Below, one piece after another: positions 49,516 to 58,556 of a stretch of DNA of 58,620 nucleotides. The notes beneath the pieces were generated by a model. It had not been told where the DNA came from and searched no databases. It was given only the letters and a program-made list of their open reading frames with translations. This DNA comes from a virus. Location of the stretch: IMG/VR virus record IMGVR_UViG_3300031841_004380, positions 1-58,620 of that record; one strand, 5' to 3'. Positions within the stretch are counted from its first letter, which is position 1; the number at the start of each line of letters is the position of its first letter. The position numbers and the translations under genes were made by a program.

Positions 49516-50088
49516 ATGACTAAGGAATTTGACGATCTCGATACGTACCTACAGCTTGCCAAAAAGACTATTAATAAATTTGGCGGCTCTCTTCGGGCAG
49601 AAATGATGGGTAGTGAGGATGCTATCTCAGATGTGGCTAATGCTATTATGGTAGGAGATTGGAGATGGGATGAAAATAGAACTGGCCCAACTGGTCAAAA
49701 AAAGACCAAATACTCCTATAGAAACCAATGTGCAATTTGGGCTATACAAACCTATGCTACCAAAAAGTATAAAGCCCCCAAAAAGTCTTCATTAGATTAT
49801 GCAAAAGATGAGGATTCATCTAATATCCGAGATACTTTGCCATCTAAAGAGAAGGACCCCTGCACAATTCTTATGGAGATAGAATCTTACGATAATCTTC
49901 ACAAGGATTTATATACGATATTAAATTCTGAATTAATATCTGAACGCCAAAGAGAATACATTAGACTGTATTACTTTGAAGGTCAAACGCTTGAAAAGAT
50001 CGGAAAAGCCTTTAATATAACTAGAGAGGCCGTTAGGCAAAATATCAATAAGGCTCTAGCTAGTATTAAAGAACTTCTGAATGTTTAA
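49516..50088 (+). CDS. sigma factor, gp55-like late sigma
   Basis: The 190-residue protein has a region 2-like helical part (DAISDVANAIMVGDWRWD, then RNQCAIWAIQTYA) and a region 4 HTH (LISERQREYIRLYYFEGQTL, then EKIGKAFNITREAVRQNINKA). T4 gp55 and its relatives direct host RNA polymerase to -10-only late promoters. Such a protein could read the GGTGTATWWAAT motifs in this window, but this link is inference. Size fits the small phage sigma class. Confidence 0.82.
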   Translation: MTKEFDDLDTYLQLAKKTINKFGGSLRAEMMGSEDAISDVANAIMVGDWRWDENRTGPTGQKKTKYSYRNQCAIWAIQTYATKKYKAPKKSSLDYAKDEDSSNIRDTLPSKEKDPCTILMEIESYDNLHKDLYTILNSELISERQREYIRLYYFEGQTLEKIGKAFNITREAVRQNINKALASIKELLNV

Positions 50089-50449
50089 ATTTTTCCAAAG
50101 AAAAAAAGAACAAGACGTTGATATTGCTGAAGAAAAAGAGAGCATGGCGTCGGTAGAGTTTTCTATCGACGCTAATAATCAAGTTAATGTTTATTGTGAC
50201 TGGATTAGTGATGATCCGGTACTAGCTAAGTTGCTGGCAGAAATGCTATTTAAAATAAATAATGGCTTATTCTCAGGTAATATCTTAGATATTTTTAAAG
50301 CAGAAATTGATAGTAATTCAGAAAGCAAAACCTTTTTGACAAAAACTATACTAGAATGGAAAGTATTGGATGATGCATTTAAGACAATAAGTGATAAACC
50401 AATAGTACAACCATCATCTTTCAATAATAATGTTAAAGCACAACAATAA
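50081..50449 (+). CDS. hypothetical protein, 122 aa
   Basis: The protein starts with a basic patch (MFKFFQRKKEQ) and continues as an alpha/beta domain containing VYCDWISDDPVLAKLLAEML. It overlaps the sigma gene by 8 nt and is conserved-looking in size and position, but no family is claimed. Confidence 0.6.
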   Translation: MFKFFQRKKEQDVDIAEEKESMASVEFSIDANNQVNVYCDWISDDPVLAKLLAEMLFKINNGLFSGNILDIFKAEIDSNSESKTFLTKTILEWKVLDDAFKTISDKPIVQPSSFNNNVKAQQ

Positions 50450-50855
50450 AATTATCTGGGAAAAATGGATAGATCCTTATCTAGCGGAATTACCAGAAAC
50501 AGAATGGCCCGACTTTAATAACGCTTCATATACTGAAGAAGAAGAGTATGATGATGAGGAAGAACCAACCAAGCATAGCATGTATGCTATTTCTTCCCCT
50601 ATGGGTTTAATTCCTTATAATGAATATAATGCGTCAAGCAAAATATTCAACTTTTGGATGGGTCATACTAATTTTGATATTACCCAAAAGGTATCTGATG
50701 CTATAGAGAAAACCCCAGGCATAGAGATATTAGATGTTTTTACACGTTATAGATTTCGCATAGCTATCGGAAAAAGTTTTAAAGATAGAGATGTAATGGG
50801 AGATGTTAATAACAACATAAGGCAACACTTTTATGAACAACTCGGTAGAAAATGA
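50430..50855 (+). CDS. hypothetical protein, 141 aa
   Basis: A Glu/Asp-rich linker (EEEEYDDEEEPT) separates a short Trp-rich start from a C-terminal alpha/beta domain containing GLIPYNEYNASSKIFNFWMG and VFTRYRFRIAIGKSF. The frame overlaps its neighbours. No function proposed. Confidence 0.6.
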   Translation: MLKHNNKIIWEKWIDPYLAELPETEWPDFNNASYTEEEEYDDEEEPTKHSMYAISSPMGLIPYNEYNASSKIFNFWMGHTNFDITQKVSDAIEKTPGIEILDVFTRYRFRIAIGKSFKDRDVMGDVNNNIRQHFYEQLGRK

Positions 50856-51504
50856 CTTACTGCAAGATTTACACAACAACAATGCCAGTTTTAAAACAAG
50901 AGAGATATTCTTACATAACCATTTTGTAGCAGATGAAAATCCCGGTGTTGAATATAAGATGGCCAACACCTTTATTAAGAACATACGGGCTTTAGATAGT
51001 TTTAATCATAATCCCATACTCATACATATGCAAAGTTTGGGTGGTGAATGGTCTGATGGTATGTCTATTTATGACTCCATCATTAACTGCGAATCTTATG
51101 TGACTATTATTGCATATGGCCAAGCAGAAAGCATGAGCAGCATAATACTGCAAGCTGCCGATTTAAGAATAATGATGCCACATGCTTATTTTATGAGTCA
51201 TTATGGATCAACAGAAGCTGGCGGCCATTATCTTAATGTGCAAAACTGGGTTAAGTATGAACAAAATATTTGTGACACTATGATGGACATATATGCTAAT
51301 CAGTGTGTTAATGGTAAATTCTTCAAAGAAAAATATGGTGATAAAATATCTGTCTCTAAAGTAAAAAACTTTTTACACACAAAATTGAAGCAGGGCGATT
51401 GGTATATTAATGCTGATGAAACTGTTTATTATGGCTTTGCTGATGGTGTATTAGGTAATAGAAAATATCCAAATATACGGTCAGTTAAAGAATCGATCTT
51501 ATGA
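50833..51504 (+). CDS. ClpP-like serine protease
   Basis: The 223-residue protein has a ClpP fold signature: LGGEWSDGMSIYDSI, GQAESMSSI with Ser100, MSHYG with His123, and a candidate acid in QGDWYINADE (Asp189). Spacing matches the ClpP/SppA type. In phages, ClpP-like proteins often mature the capsid as prohead proteases, and it lies near structural genes here; a role in controlled host proteolysis is also possible. It overlaps its neighbours by 23 and 4 nt. Confidence 0.85.
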   Translation: MNNSVENDLLQDLHNNNASFKTREIFLHNHFVADENPGVEYKMANTFIKNIRALDSFNHNPILIHMQSLGGEWSDGMSIYDSIINCESYVTIIAYGQAESMSSIILQAADLRIMMPHAYFMSHYGSTEAGGHYLNVQNWVKYEQNICDTMMDIYANQCVNGKFFKEKYGDKISVSKVKNFLHTKLKQGDWYINADETVYYGFADGVLGNRKYPNIRSVKESIL

Positions 51505-52178
51505 ATATTTTAGAGTACGGATACTACGACACAGCTTCAAATGACAGTGAAGTAAAAGACTATATTAAACAAGCTTTAAAGTATCAGCCTAATACCATTT
51601 CGGTTTTGCCGTCTTATCTGAGATGTAGCAAAAACATTATTAAAAATCAGTGTGCCTTATCAACAGTCATAGATTTCCCCTATGGCATTTCTCCTCTCAA
51701 GTCTCGCACATACGCCATAGAGCAGGCTATTAAAGATGGTGCCCAGATTATCGAACTAGTAATTCCTAACCATGCTCTCTGCAACAAAAAATATGACAAA
51801 TTTAGACAAGACATAAACATCCACAAAGATCTGTGTGATCGGCACAATGTAGAATTGAGATATATTCTTGATTACAGAATATTCACCGAATATATGCTTT
51901 ACAAAATTGCACAGATGCTTCTTGCTCACAAAATAGATGTTATCTATCCATCCACCAACCTATTTTTAGACAATATTTCTGATAATATCATTGCCTCTAT
52001 GATGATATCTAAAAAAGTTCCTTATATTGACGTTATTGTTAATGGCAATGCGTGGAATGATGATCATATATCTTTAATTATGAATAACCCTAAAATTTAC
52101 GGATATAAAACCAATAATCTTTATACTCTGGAAAAAATTTTTCATTATCAGCTAAAAACTCCGGAGAAAAGTGTATAA
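51501..52178 (+). CDS. DeoC-like TIM-barrel protein with missing catalytic lysine
   Basis: The 225-residue protein resembles deoxyribose-phosphate aldolase: ALSTVIDFPYG, KSRTYAIEQAIKDGAQIIEL, ELRYILDYRIF. The Schiff-base Lys segment of DeoC (KTSTG) reads YPSTN here, and the second active-site Lys segment (VKASGG) reads IVNGNA, so both key lysines are absent. It is likely a non-catalytic relative, perhaps with a structural or binding role. It overlaps the ClpP-like gene as ATGA. Confidence 0.7.
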   Translation: MNILEYGYYDTASNDSEVKDYIKQALKYQPNTISVLPSYLRCSKNIIKNQCALSTVIDFPYGISPLKSRTYAIEQAIKDGAQIIELVIPNHALCNKKYDKFRQDINIHKDLCDRHNVELRYILDYRIFTEYMLYKIAQMLLAHKIDVIYPSTNLFLDNISDNIIASMMISKKVPYIDVIVNGNAWNDDHISLIMNNPKIYGYKTNNLYTLEKIFHYQLKTPEKSV

Positions 52179-52179
52179 T
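52171..52179 (+). promoter_or_regulatory. GTGTATAAT motif, possible late promoter
   Basis: Located 43 nt before the cassette 7 start, overlapping the stop of the DeoC-like gene, without a clear -35 box. Confidence 0.45.
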
Positions 52180-52213
52180 AATTTGAGTCTTCTTAAACAA
52201 AGGTAAAATTATT

Positions 52214-52549
52214 ATGGCTACTTTTTATTATAACGCTAGCAAAGAAGGTCGATATAATGACCGAAAAGCCAAAGCTGATCAACCAGTAAAGAATGGTGCG
52301 GGTCAAAATTTCGCAGATGGTGTGCATGAGCCTATAATCGTTACAGATCATAGTGCAGGTTTTGGTGGAGATGAAACATCCGCCCAAAGTTACATTTATG
52401 GCAGTAAACTGAATGTTGACGGAGATGTTCAGAAAAATACCGATACAGCAAGCGAAACATATCCTGGTCAAGAAGACTTTGGAACAGAATTAAAATTTCA
52501 GTTTTTTTATAGTCAAAATCCTAAAAAATATAAAGTGAGTATATTCTAA
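52214..52549 (+). CDS. cassette 7 A-position protein
   Basis: The 111-residue protein starts MATFYYNASKEGRYN, similar in style to the other A starts, but lacks the clear N-T-x-x-x-PYL signature. By position before a B-like gene it takes the A slot. It is Gly/Asp-rich and probably beta. Confidence in family membership is low, in coding high. Confidence 0.6.
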   Translation: MATFYYNASKEGRYNDRKAKADQPVKNGAGQNFADGVHEPIIVTDHSAGFGGDETSAQSYIYGSKLNVDGDVQKNTDTASETYPGQEDFGTELKFQFFYSQNPKKYKVSIF

Positions 52550-53157
52550 TGCCAGGACCAGATTATATAGGCCCGACAACACCCGGAAACGTAAATCTTG
52601 TAACAGCATTCTCTAACGCACTACCTAATAGTGTTTCATTAGATCCTTTGTCTAATCTATATGGCTCAGGATGTGTACCTTCTGGTTGCTTACCTGTTCC
52701 TGGGGCGTGGATGCCACCGTTTTCTATAGAAACAGGCGGCGTAAATTATGCAGTACCTTCTACTTCTATTATTGACAACCCACTTGATTTTGGTGATGCC
52801 CTATTGCCTTTGATTGGAGGCGGCACTGTTGGTCTTGATGCTTATCTTTTAGATCCATCAGGCTATGAAATAAATTCAACAGGATTAGCAATTGGAGGAT
52901 TTCCGTTGACTGGACAAACCTGCGATGAGATGTATACTTCGTTAGCAAGTTTTTTTTCAGAGAGATTTGATAGCTCAGAAAACTATTCCTATGAAATTAT
53001 CCTTCCTCTTATAACATCATATACAAACACATCTGATAATTACATTAGTGTGTCTGGTTGGTGTCCTGATGCTAATTTTGCCGATGTGGATGCATCAGGC
53101 ATTATACCTGGTTACTCTGGCGACTTTGTACAATCCACATGGGAGTCAATACTATAA
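52549..53157 (+). CDS. cassette 7 B-like protein
   Basis: The 202-residue protein is Gly/Pro/Ser-rich with two early cysteines (CVPSGC) and a B-like segment AIGGFPLTGQTCDEMYTSL, which keeps GGFPL followed by Cys. A late Cys occurs in GWCPD. It overlaps the previous and next genes by one base each (TAATG). Confidence 0.62.
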   Translation: MPGPDYIGPTTPGNVNLVTAFSNALPNSVSLDPLSNLYGSGCVPSGCLPVPGAWMPPFSIETGGVNYAVPSTSIIDNPLDFGDALLPLIGGGTVGLDAYLLDPSGYEINSTGLAIGGFPLTGQTCDEMYTSLASFFSERFDSSENYSYEIILPLITSYTNTSDNYISVSGWCPDANFADVDASGIIPGYSGDFVQSTWESIL

Positions 53158-55145
53158 TGGCCAACTGTAATAATTTAGCAAGATTACAAGAATTGAAAGA
53201 AATTGAAGAAGACAAGTTAAAAATTTTCCAATTGCAGACCGCTCTATTCCAGGAAATTAAAAATCAACACCAATCTGATGGCTATTTAAAAGGATATATA
53301 AAGATACCAGGCTTTGGTGGTGTCCCAAAGGAGATTACAGATGCATATGCAGAGATACAAACAGCCATAAACGAGTATGCTAAAAATCTTAATCAATTAA
53401 AATTTAAGAGATTACCTCAAGATACAGTAAATGAACTTACTCAAGTTGTCTCCAAAGTTCAAGAAACTCTTAAGTTAGAACAAGAAGCAATAAAAGCATA
53501 CGTATCTTCATGGGTTTCTAATGCCGAAGTCAATGCTACATTTGGGACGGTTGCTTTTGGCGTTGTAACTGCATTGTTCTCTGGTTTCATATTTCCTCCA
53601 ATAGGACTAACAGCCGGTGCGGCAGCTTTTTTTTATGGAGGGATTACTGTGAGTTTCACGATGTTGGTTGGAACAGGAGGTGTTCTTATAGGAGCATCAT
53701 ATGACCCTAGACGTTACGCATCTGGCGCAATATCATTATTTTACGAAGCTAGAATTAGGGAGACTGAAACTAAAATACAAATTAACCGCTTAACCAGCAA
53801 AATAAACGAATTGTTAAAATACTGTGATTTACCAGATGCTATTTGCCCAATACAATCTAAATATCAAGGTAAATTATTTAATAGAGCAGACATATTAGAA
53901 AAACTAGATGGACTAGAAGAAAAGGTTCCTGGCACAGAAACTAATGATCCAAAAATATTGCAGTTAAATGAAGAAATAAAGAATCATAATTCAGAGATAG
54001 CCATTTTAGATAATGATATTACAAAATATTCAGCATTCTATAATCTAGTTAATAATGCGCAAGCTAATTTATTGAAAAATCAATCTGTGGCCGATCTCAA
54101 TGAAGCGGCAATTGGGGCATTTAACAAATATAATACATACAACGCAAACAACAAGGTGCATCGTCGAGCTATATCTTCCCTGATGGCCTATATGGCTTTA
54201 GAGCAATACGCAGATGCAGCAGTCAGTAAGTTAAATGAGATTGCTGATTTCGGTATTGATAACATACAAAATCAAAACATTAAAAGTATTATGAAGAGCA
54301 TAAAGAAGATGGCAAGAACAGATAATAATTATGGTCTTACAAATTGGACACCAATAAATGAACTTATAGTGCGTTGTCCCTCTTCTTTAGGGTGTCACTA
54401 TTTAAGCACTACTGATAAACTAGTCAGCTTTCCAAGCCCAAGAAATGGCTGGAAGACTTTTGCCGATTCTATATCTGACAATATTTATGATCAGGTTAGT
54501 GTAGAAGGATTAAAATTTCCAGGATTAGAAAAATTGCTTAACGATATGAAAAGTAAACTAATTTCAATTAGCGCTATAATACAACGAAAAGAAACTCTTC
54601 AAAGTCAAATTCTAGTCAAGACACTTAAGATAGCAGCTCAGAAAACATTAAACAGAAAAGACTGGAATGACTGGATAAATCAGAAACTCAACGAATATTA
54701 TGATTTTAGTAGTCCTAATAAAATATCGAAAACAACAACAAGAATACCAGTAACCAAGGCATTGATTGCAGATGGTAAACCAGCCTTTAAGGAACATATA
54801 CAAATCAAAAAGGAGTTTGGGTTTGATTTTACATATAATTCTGATAATTTTACTTATCTTTTTGAAATAGCACAAAATCACTTAAAAGCTGGTCAAGCTA
54901 AAGCTGCGGCGGAACCTTTTCCAGATGGCAGTAGTGGTGATTATCCAATTTACACACAAAGTGATATAAATTATAAAAATGTAAATACTGCAAAAGGCTA
55001 TTCTCATCCTGGTACCACTCACAAGGTTTATGCCTCGGTTGTGCCTACTACTAATAAACTAGACCCTGTTTTAGCAACAATTTTCAGCATTGGAACTGGA
55101 GGTATTCCAGAACTCACTGCTAATCTAAGTATCTGTGCAGAATAA
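53157..55145 (+). CDS. cassette 7 C-position protein: coiled coil with hydrophobic hairpin
   Basis: ATG at 53157 overlaps the preceding stop. The 662-residue protein is largely helical with long coiled-coil stretches around a central hydrophobic, Gly-rich region (about residues 120-180, FGVVTALFSGFIFPPIGLTA then GTGGVLIGAS). This layout resembles alpha-helical pore-forming proteins or phage membrane-penetration proteins. It shares no sequence with the other C proteins. It could be an ejected or membrane-inserting virion protein. Confidence 0.65.
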   Translation: MANCNNLARLQELKEIEEDKLKIFQLQTALFQEIKNQHQSDGYLKGYIKIPGFGGVPKEITDAYAEIQTAINEYAKNLNQLKFKRLPQDTVNELTQVVSKVQETLKLEQEAIKAYVSSWVSNAEVNATFGTVAFGVVTALFSGFIFPPIGLTAGAAAFFYGGITVSFTMLVGTGGVLIGASYDPRRYASGAISLFYEARIRETETKIQINRLTSKINELLKYCDLPDAICPIQSKYQGKLFNRADILEKLDGLEEKVPGTETNDPKILQLNEEIKNHNSEIAILDNDITKYSAFYNLVNNAQANLLKNQSVADLNEAAIGAFNKYNTYNANNKVHRRAISSLMAYMALEQYADAAVSKLNEIADFGIDNIQNQNIKSIMKSIKKMARTDNNYGLTNWTPINELIVRCPSSLGCHYLSTTDKLVSFPSPRNGWKTFADSISDNIYDQVSVEGLKFPGLEKLLNDMKSKLISISAIIQRKETLQSQILVKTLKIAAQKTLNRKDWNDWINQKLNEYYDFSSPNKISKTTTRIPVTKALIADGKPAFKEHIQIKKEFGFDFTYNSDNFTYLFEIAQNHLKAGQAKAAAEPFPDGSSGDYPIYTQSDINYKNVNTAKGYSHPGTTHKVYASVVPTTNKLDPVLATIFSIGTGGIPELTANLSICAE

Positions 55146-55154
55146 CAATATTTT

Positions 55155-55166
55155 GGTGTATTTAAT
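55155..55166 (+). promoter_or_regulatory. GGTGTATTTAAT motif, possible late promoter
   Basis: Identical over 12 nt to the motif at 10109; 56 nt before the start at 55211; no -35 box. Confidence 0.5.
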
Positions 55167-55210
55167 ATAGCATATGCTTTTAGTCTATTTAACCATATAT
55201 GGAGAAGATA

Positions 55211-55744
55211 ATGAGTACACGTACAGCTAAAACCAGAGCTAATGCTGGTGGCAATAATGGTGGAGCAATAATGAATGGTGGTAATATTGCTGCCAATAGC
55301 GCAATTACAGCCACTAACATCACAGCTGATGGAGATAATTTAGTATCGAAAACTAATAATGTGGGCGTTTTTGGCTCAACCCCAGTTGCTAGCTCTACTG
55401 TTAACAAAGCCAACGTTTTCCTTGATGTTGCACAACTAAATGATATTACTGAGACCCTAAATACCCTATATCAAGATCCTAGACCAGATCTCACTAAGAG
55501 TATTCATAAAACTGAAACTTCTCGTACCCTACAGTATACCACAGCTTTCAGAAATGGTTACTACAATATGTTTACTGGTAAGTTCTTTGTGGATCCAACT
55601 GTTCAGGTTGACACGTTTGCTGCTGACCATGCTGCTAGTCCTACTCGTGAAGTTCCTGGCGAACTTGCGTTTATGTACGGGGCGAAAAACCCAACAAATA
55701 CAGCTGATGGCACAGATGTTGATTACGGTCGTAAAACTGGCTGA
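55211..55744 (+). CDS. MSTR-type protein, probable abundant virion protein
   Basis: ATG 55211 after GGAGA starts MSTRTAKTRAN, like the A protein at 39994; an in-frame ATG lies at 55199. The 177-residue protein has a Gly/Asn/Ala-rich first part and a second part with LQYTTAFRNGYYNMFTGKFF and ELAFMYGAKNP. It stands alone between a late-type motif and a strong terminator, suggesting high expression, as for a decoration or structural protein. Confidence 0.7.
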   Translation: MSTRTAKTRANAGGNNGGAIMNGGNIAANSAITATNITADGDNLVSKTNNVGVFGSTPVASSTVNKANVFLDVAQLNDITETLNTLYQDPRPDLTKSIHKTETSRTLQYTTAFRNGYYNMFTGKFFVDPTVQVDTFAADHAASPTREVPGELAFMYGAKNPTNTADGTDVDYGRKTG

Positions 55745-55781
55745 TACCTAAACTTATTGTGAATTTTTACCAACAAAGCAG

Positions 55782-55814
55782 ACCAACGGTGTAAAAACTG
55801 TTGGTTTGTTTTTT
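55782..55814 (+). terminator. intrinsic terminator
   Basis: A 9-bp stem ACCAACGGT (55782-55790) and ACTGTTGGT (55797-55805) with one G-U pair and a six-base loop is followed by TTGTTTTTT. It ends the 55211 transcript. Confidence 0.88.
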
Positions 55815-55835
55815 ATACACTTGGAGACTATCCTT

Positions 55836-56168
55836 ATGGCAGACCCAAATACGTTAGGTAGTTTTTTTGAAAACCTAACTACATCAATGGTCATGATTAT
55901 CCTTTCCTTAATAGGCTTTTGGACAACATTTATTAAGAATCTGGTAAATAGAAAAGACGTTGAAGAAATGATCCAATCATGCGCCCAATCAAGCCAATAC
56001 AGTAGAGATCGACATTTTATTATGGAAAGATTAAATGATCATAAGGAAACTATGAATATCTTATTCAGAGCATTAGAAAAAAACACAGAAGTTATGAATG
56101 ATCTTAAAGTTCAAATCGCCACACTTGCTAAAGCTATCGAAACCCTAGAACACAAAATATACGAGTAA
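55836..56168 (+). CDS. membrane-anchored coiled-coil protein, 110 aa
   Basis: ATG 55836 follows GGAGAC; the longer frame from 55806 would begin in the terminator. One transmembrane helix (about residues 14-33) is followed by a charged coiled coil. This is the layout of inner-membrane spanins or tail-tube adaptor proteins, but neither role is proven. It precedes the tail fibre gene. Confidence 0.68.
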   Translation: MADPNTLGSFFENLTTSMVMIILSLIGFWTTFIKNLVNRKDVEEMIQSCAQSSQYSRDRHFIMERLNDHKETMNILFRALEKNTEVMNDLKVQIATLAKAIETLEHKIYE

Positions 56169-56174
56169 AAAATC

Positions 56175-58328
56175 ATGACTAAAATACTATTACACCGCAA
56201 CAATAATGCTGAATTAACTGGAGTAGTTTTATCTAGCGGAGAACCAGCATTTGCACTAGATCTTAATGTGTTAAAAATTGGTGATGGAGTTAACGCCTGG
56301 GAAAATCTTGATCCTATTGGTGACAGTGGTAGTTTGAGTGCTGCTGCGGTTAGTAGTCTTAATGGTTTAACCGGTGGCATTAGTATTGTTGGCGGCACAG
56401 ACCTTGAGGTAACGGCTGCTGGTAGCTCTATCACTATTGACTATACTGGAGTTGGTGGTGGCTTAACAGATGTGGTAAATGATACTACCCCTCAACTTGG
56501 AGGTGATTTAGATCTTAATACATCTAATATTACTGGTGTTGGAAATGTTAACATAGATGGTAATATCACAGCTGTTAGTGGTTCGTTAGACACTATAGAC
56601 TTAACACCTATAGCCGAGGCAAACTATCCTCCACATTCTGAGGGAAGATTATTTTACGATCAAGAAGCCCACACAATAACTCTCTACAATAATGAAGCGG
56701 ATATTGCTTTACAAATTGGACATGAACAATATATAAGAGTTAGAAATAATACTCCAGACACTATTACTAACGGCTCTGTTGTGAGAATTAATGGCGCTCA
56801 TAATGGCCTAGCTCCTACTATTGTATTGGCTTCAGCTGATAGTGAAGATAATTCTGATGTTGCTGGAGTAGCTACTCACGATATTGAGTCTTCTAGTTTT
56901 GGATATATAACAACATTTGGTTTTGTTAGAAATGTTGTAACTTCGGGGGTAGCTCAAGGAGCTGAAATTTTTCTTTCCACTACTTCTGGAGAATTTACAG
57001 ACACCGCTCCAACAATTCCAAATTTTTCAACATCTATTGGCCATGTAATCTCAGCCCACCCATCGAATGGTACTATTCTTGTTTTTCTTGGCAAACATAA
57101 GCTGGGTGGAGGAGATGTAAAATCTATTAATGGTTATGCGAACTTAAGCGGAATACCTTATATTGGCGCTCTTGGTGATACAAACGCTATGGGTTTAAGA
57201 AGCACACCAGATTTTGTCTACGATAGCGGCAATGGTAATGTTTATATCGGTGGGAACCAAGTGCTTGTTTCTGGAGATAATATTAGTCAATTAGTTAATG
57301 ATGCTGGTTATCTTGACGCCCACCCAACCATCAGTGCTGCTTCATCTTCTAACGGTAATACTGGCAATACTTTTATTCAGAATATTACACTAGATAGTAA
57401 TGGTCATATAACCGCACTTAGTACTGCCGTAGCAACGAGTGGTGGTGGAGGTGGTGGTAGCGGCATACAATCCCTATCTGAAGATCCAGATCCAACTCTA
57501 GGTGGCAATCTTGTTACTAGCACATATTTTGTTAGCGGCAATTTAATTCCTTATAGTAATTCCACTTTTGATCTTGGCACAGCTGAAAGAAAATGGCGAC
57601 ACTTATATCTTAGCAATAATAGCCTAAAGTTTGTTGATGAATCAGAAACCACATACGCTTTAGGAGTAGATGTTGAAACTGGTAATTTAATATACGGCGC
57701 AGATTCTGGAGTGCTAATAAAAGAAAATGATAATATAGGATTGCTTGATGGAAATGTGATGTATGATTACACTTATGGTGGCGGTGATGTAGGCAGCCTA
57801 AACCCTGGTTCAACCGATAAAATTAATATTCTTCGTATCAATCCAGCTGCTGACACTACTATTAAGGGTATTCTTCCGCCGACCGATGCTTCTTCAAAAT
57901 TATATGATAGATTTACACTAATTAATATTAGTAGTAATGTAGTTAACTTAGAACACAACTCCACTGGTGCAAGTTCTAACAACAGAATATTTTTAGATTC
58001 ATCATTAACTAATAATGCTCAAACTATTTTGAAAAAAGGAGAATCTATTGAATGTTATTATGTGGCTGGTACCTTCGACGGAGGCGGTACCCATAGATGG
58101 TTAGCACACCTTAATCAAAATGAACTTAACGGTGATGTTGTTGCTGGTACTGGTATCTCCTTAGTTTATAGCACAGGAACTAACGAACTCGAAATTAGCA
58201 CAAACCTTTATTCTGTACCTGACGGCATCACTGGTGCTAGTGGAGTTAATAATATTGTTGTTATAGGCTCAGGTGATTATGATGCCTTAACTACTAAAAA
58301 TCCAACTACCCTATATTTTATCACTTAA
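56175..58328 (+). CDS. tail fibre protein
   Basis: The 717-residue protein starts with the tail-fibre anchor pattern LSSGEPAFALDLNVLKIGDG and has glycine/serine/asparagine-rich repeats, the segment FDLGTAERKWRHLYLSNNSL (the fibre motif for sugar-fibre knob/shaft), a Gly-rich linker (SGGGGGGSG) and a C-terminal TLYFI typical of fibre ends. It probably binds a host surface receptor. No chaperone gene is recognised nearby. Confidence 0.85.
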   Translation: MTKILLHRNNNAELTGVVLSSGEPAFALDLNVLKIGDGVNAWENLDPIGDSGSLSAAAVSSLNGLTGGISIVGGTDLEVTAAGSSITIDYTGVGGGLTDVVNDTTPQLGGDLDLNTSNITGVGNVNIDGNITAVSGSLDTIDLTPIAEANYPPHSEGRLFYDQEAHTITLYNNEADIALQIGHEQYIRVRNNTPDTITNGSVVRINGAHNGLAPTIVLASADSEDNSDVAGVATHDIESSSFGYITTFGFVRNVVTSGVAQGAEIFLSTTSGEFTDTAPTIPNFSTSIGHVISAHPSNGTILVFLGKHKLGGGDVKSINGYANLSGIPYIGALGDTNAMGLRSTPDFVYDSGNGNVYIGGNQVLVSGDNISQLVNDAGYLDAHPTISAASSSNGNTGNTFIQNITLDSNGHITALSTAVATSGGGGGGSGIQSLSEDPDPTLGGNLVTSTYFVSGNLIPYSNSTFDLGTAERKWRHLYLSNNSLKFVDESETTYALGVDVETGNLIYGADSGVLIKENDNIGLLDGNVMYDYTYGGGDVGSLNPGSTDKINILRINPAADTTIKGILPPTDASSKLYDRFTLINISSNVVNLEHNSTGASSNNRIFLDSSLTNNAQTILKKGESIECYYVAGTFDGGGTHRWLAHLNQNELNGDVVAGTGISLVYSTGTNELEISTNLYSVPDGITGASGVNNIVVIGSGDYDALTTKNPTTLYFIT

Positions 58329-58330
58329 TT

Positions 58331-58546
58331 ATGACTGAAAAATACAAAGACATTTTAGCTAAAGCAGAAAAAGAAGCTGATGATCCCAATTATGTTCCTG
58401 CTGACATAAATGACATAAACATAGTGTATAAGGCAGCTGCTTATGAAACCAATCCAACTTACATAGGCGATACTCCAATCAGCGCTATTTATTATGGCAA
58501 TAATGAGATTAAAAAAGTATATCGTGGCTCCAACCAAGTAAGATAA
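58331..58546 (+). CDS. small tail-fibre-associated protein, 71 aa
   Basis: The product ends in IYYGNNEIKKVYRGSNQV, a segment common in phage fibre and baseplate accessory proteins (IYYGNxxIxKVYxGx). The N-terminus is helical and acidic. It lies three bases downstream of the fibre gene. Confidence 0.7.
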   Translation: MTEKYKDILAKAEKEADDPNYVPADINDINIVYKAAAYETNPTYIGDTPISAIYYGNNEIKKVYRGSNQVR

Positions 58547-58556
58547 GAGGTAAATT

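Noticed and set aside
29454-55744. Diversity-generating retroelement driving variation of the C proteins
   Set aside because: No reverse transcriptase gene and no adenine-specific template/variable repeat pair was seen in the window.
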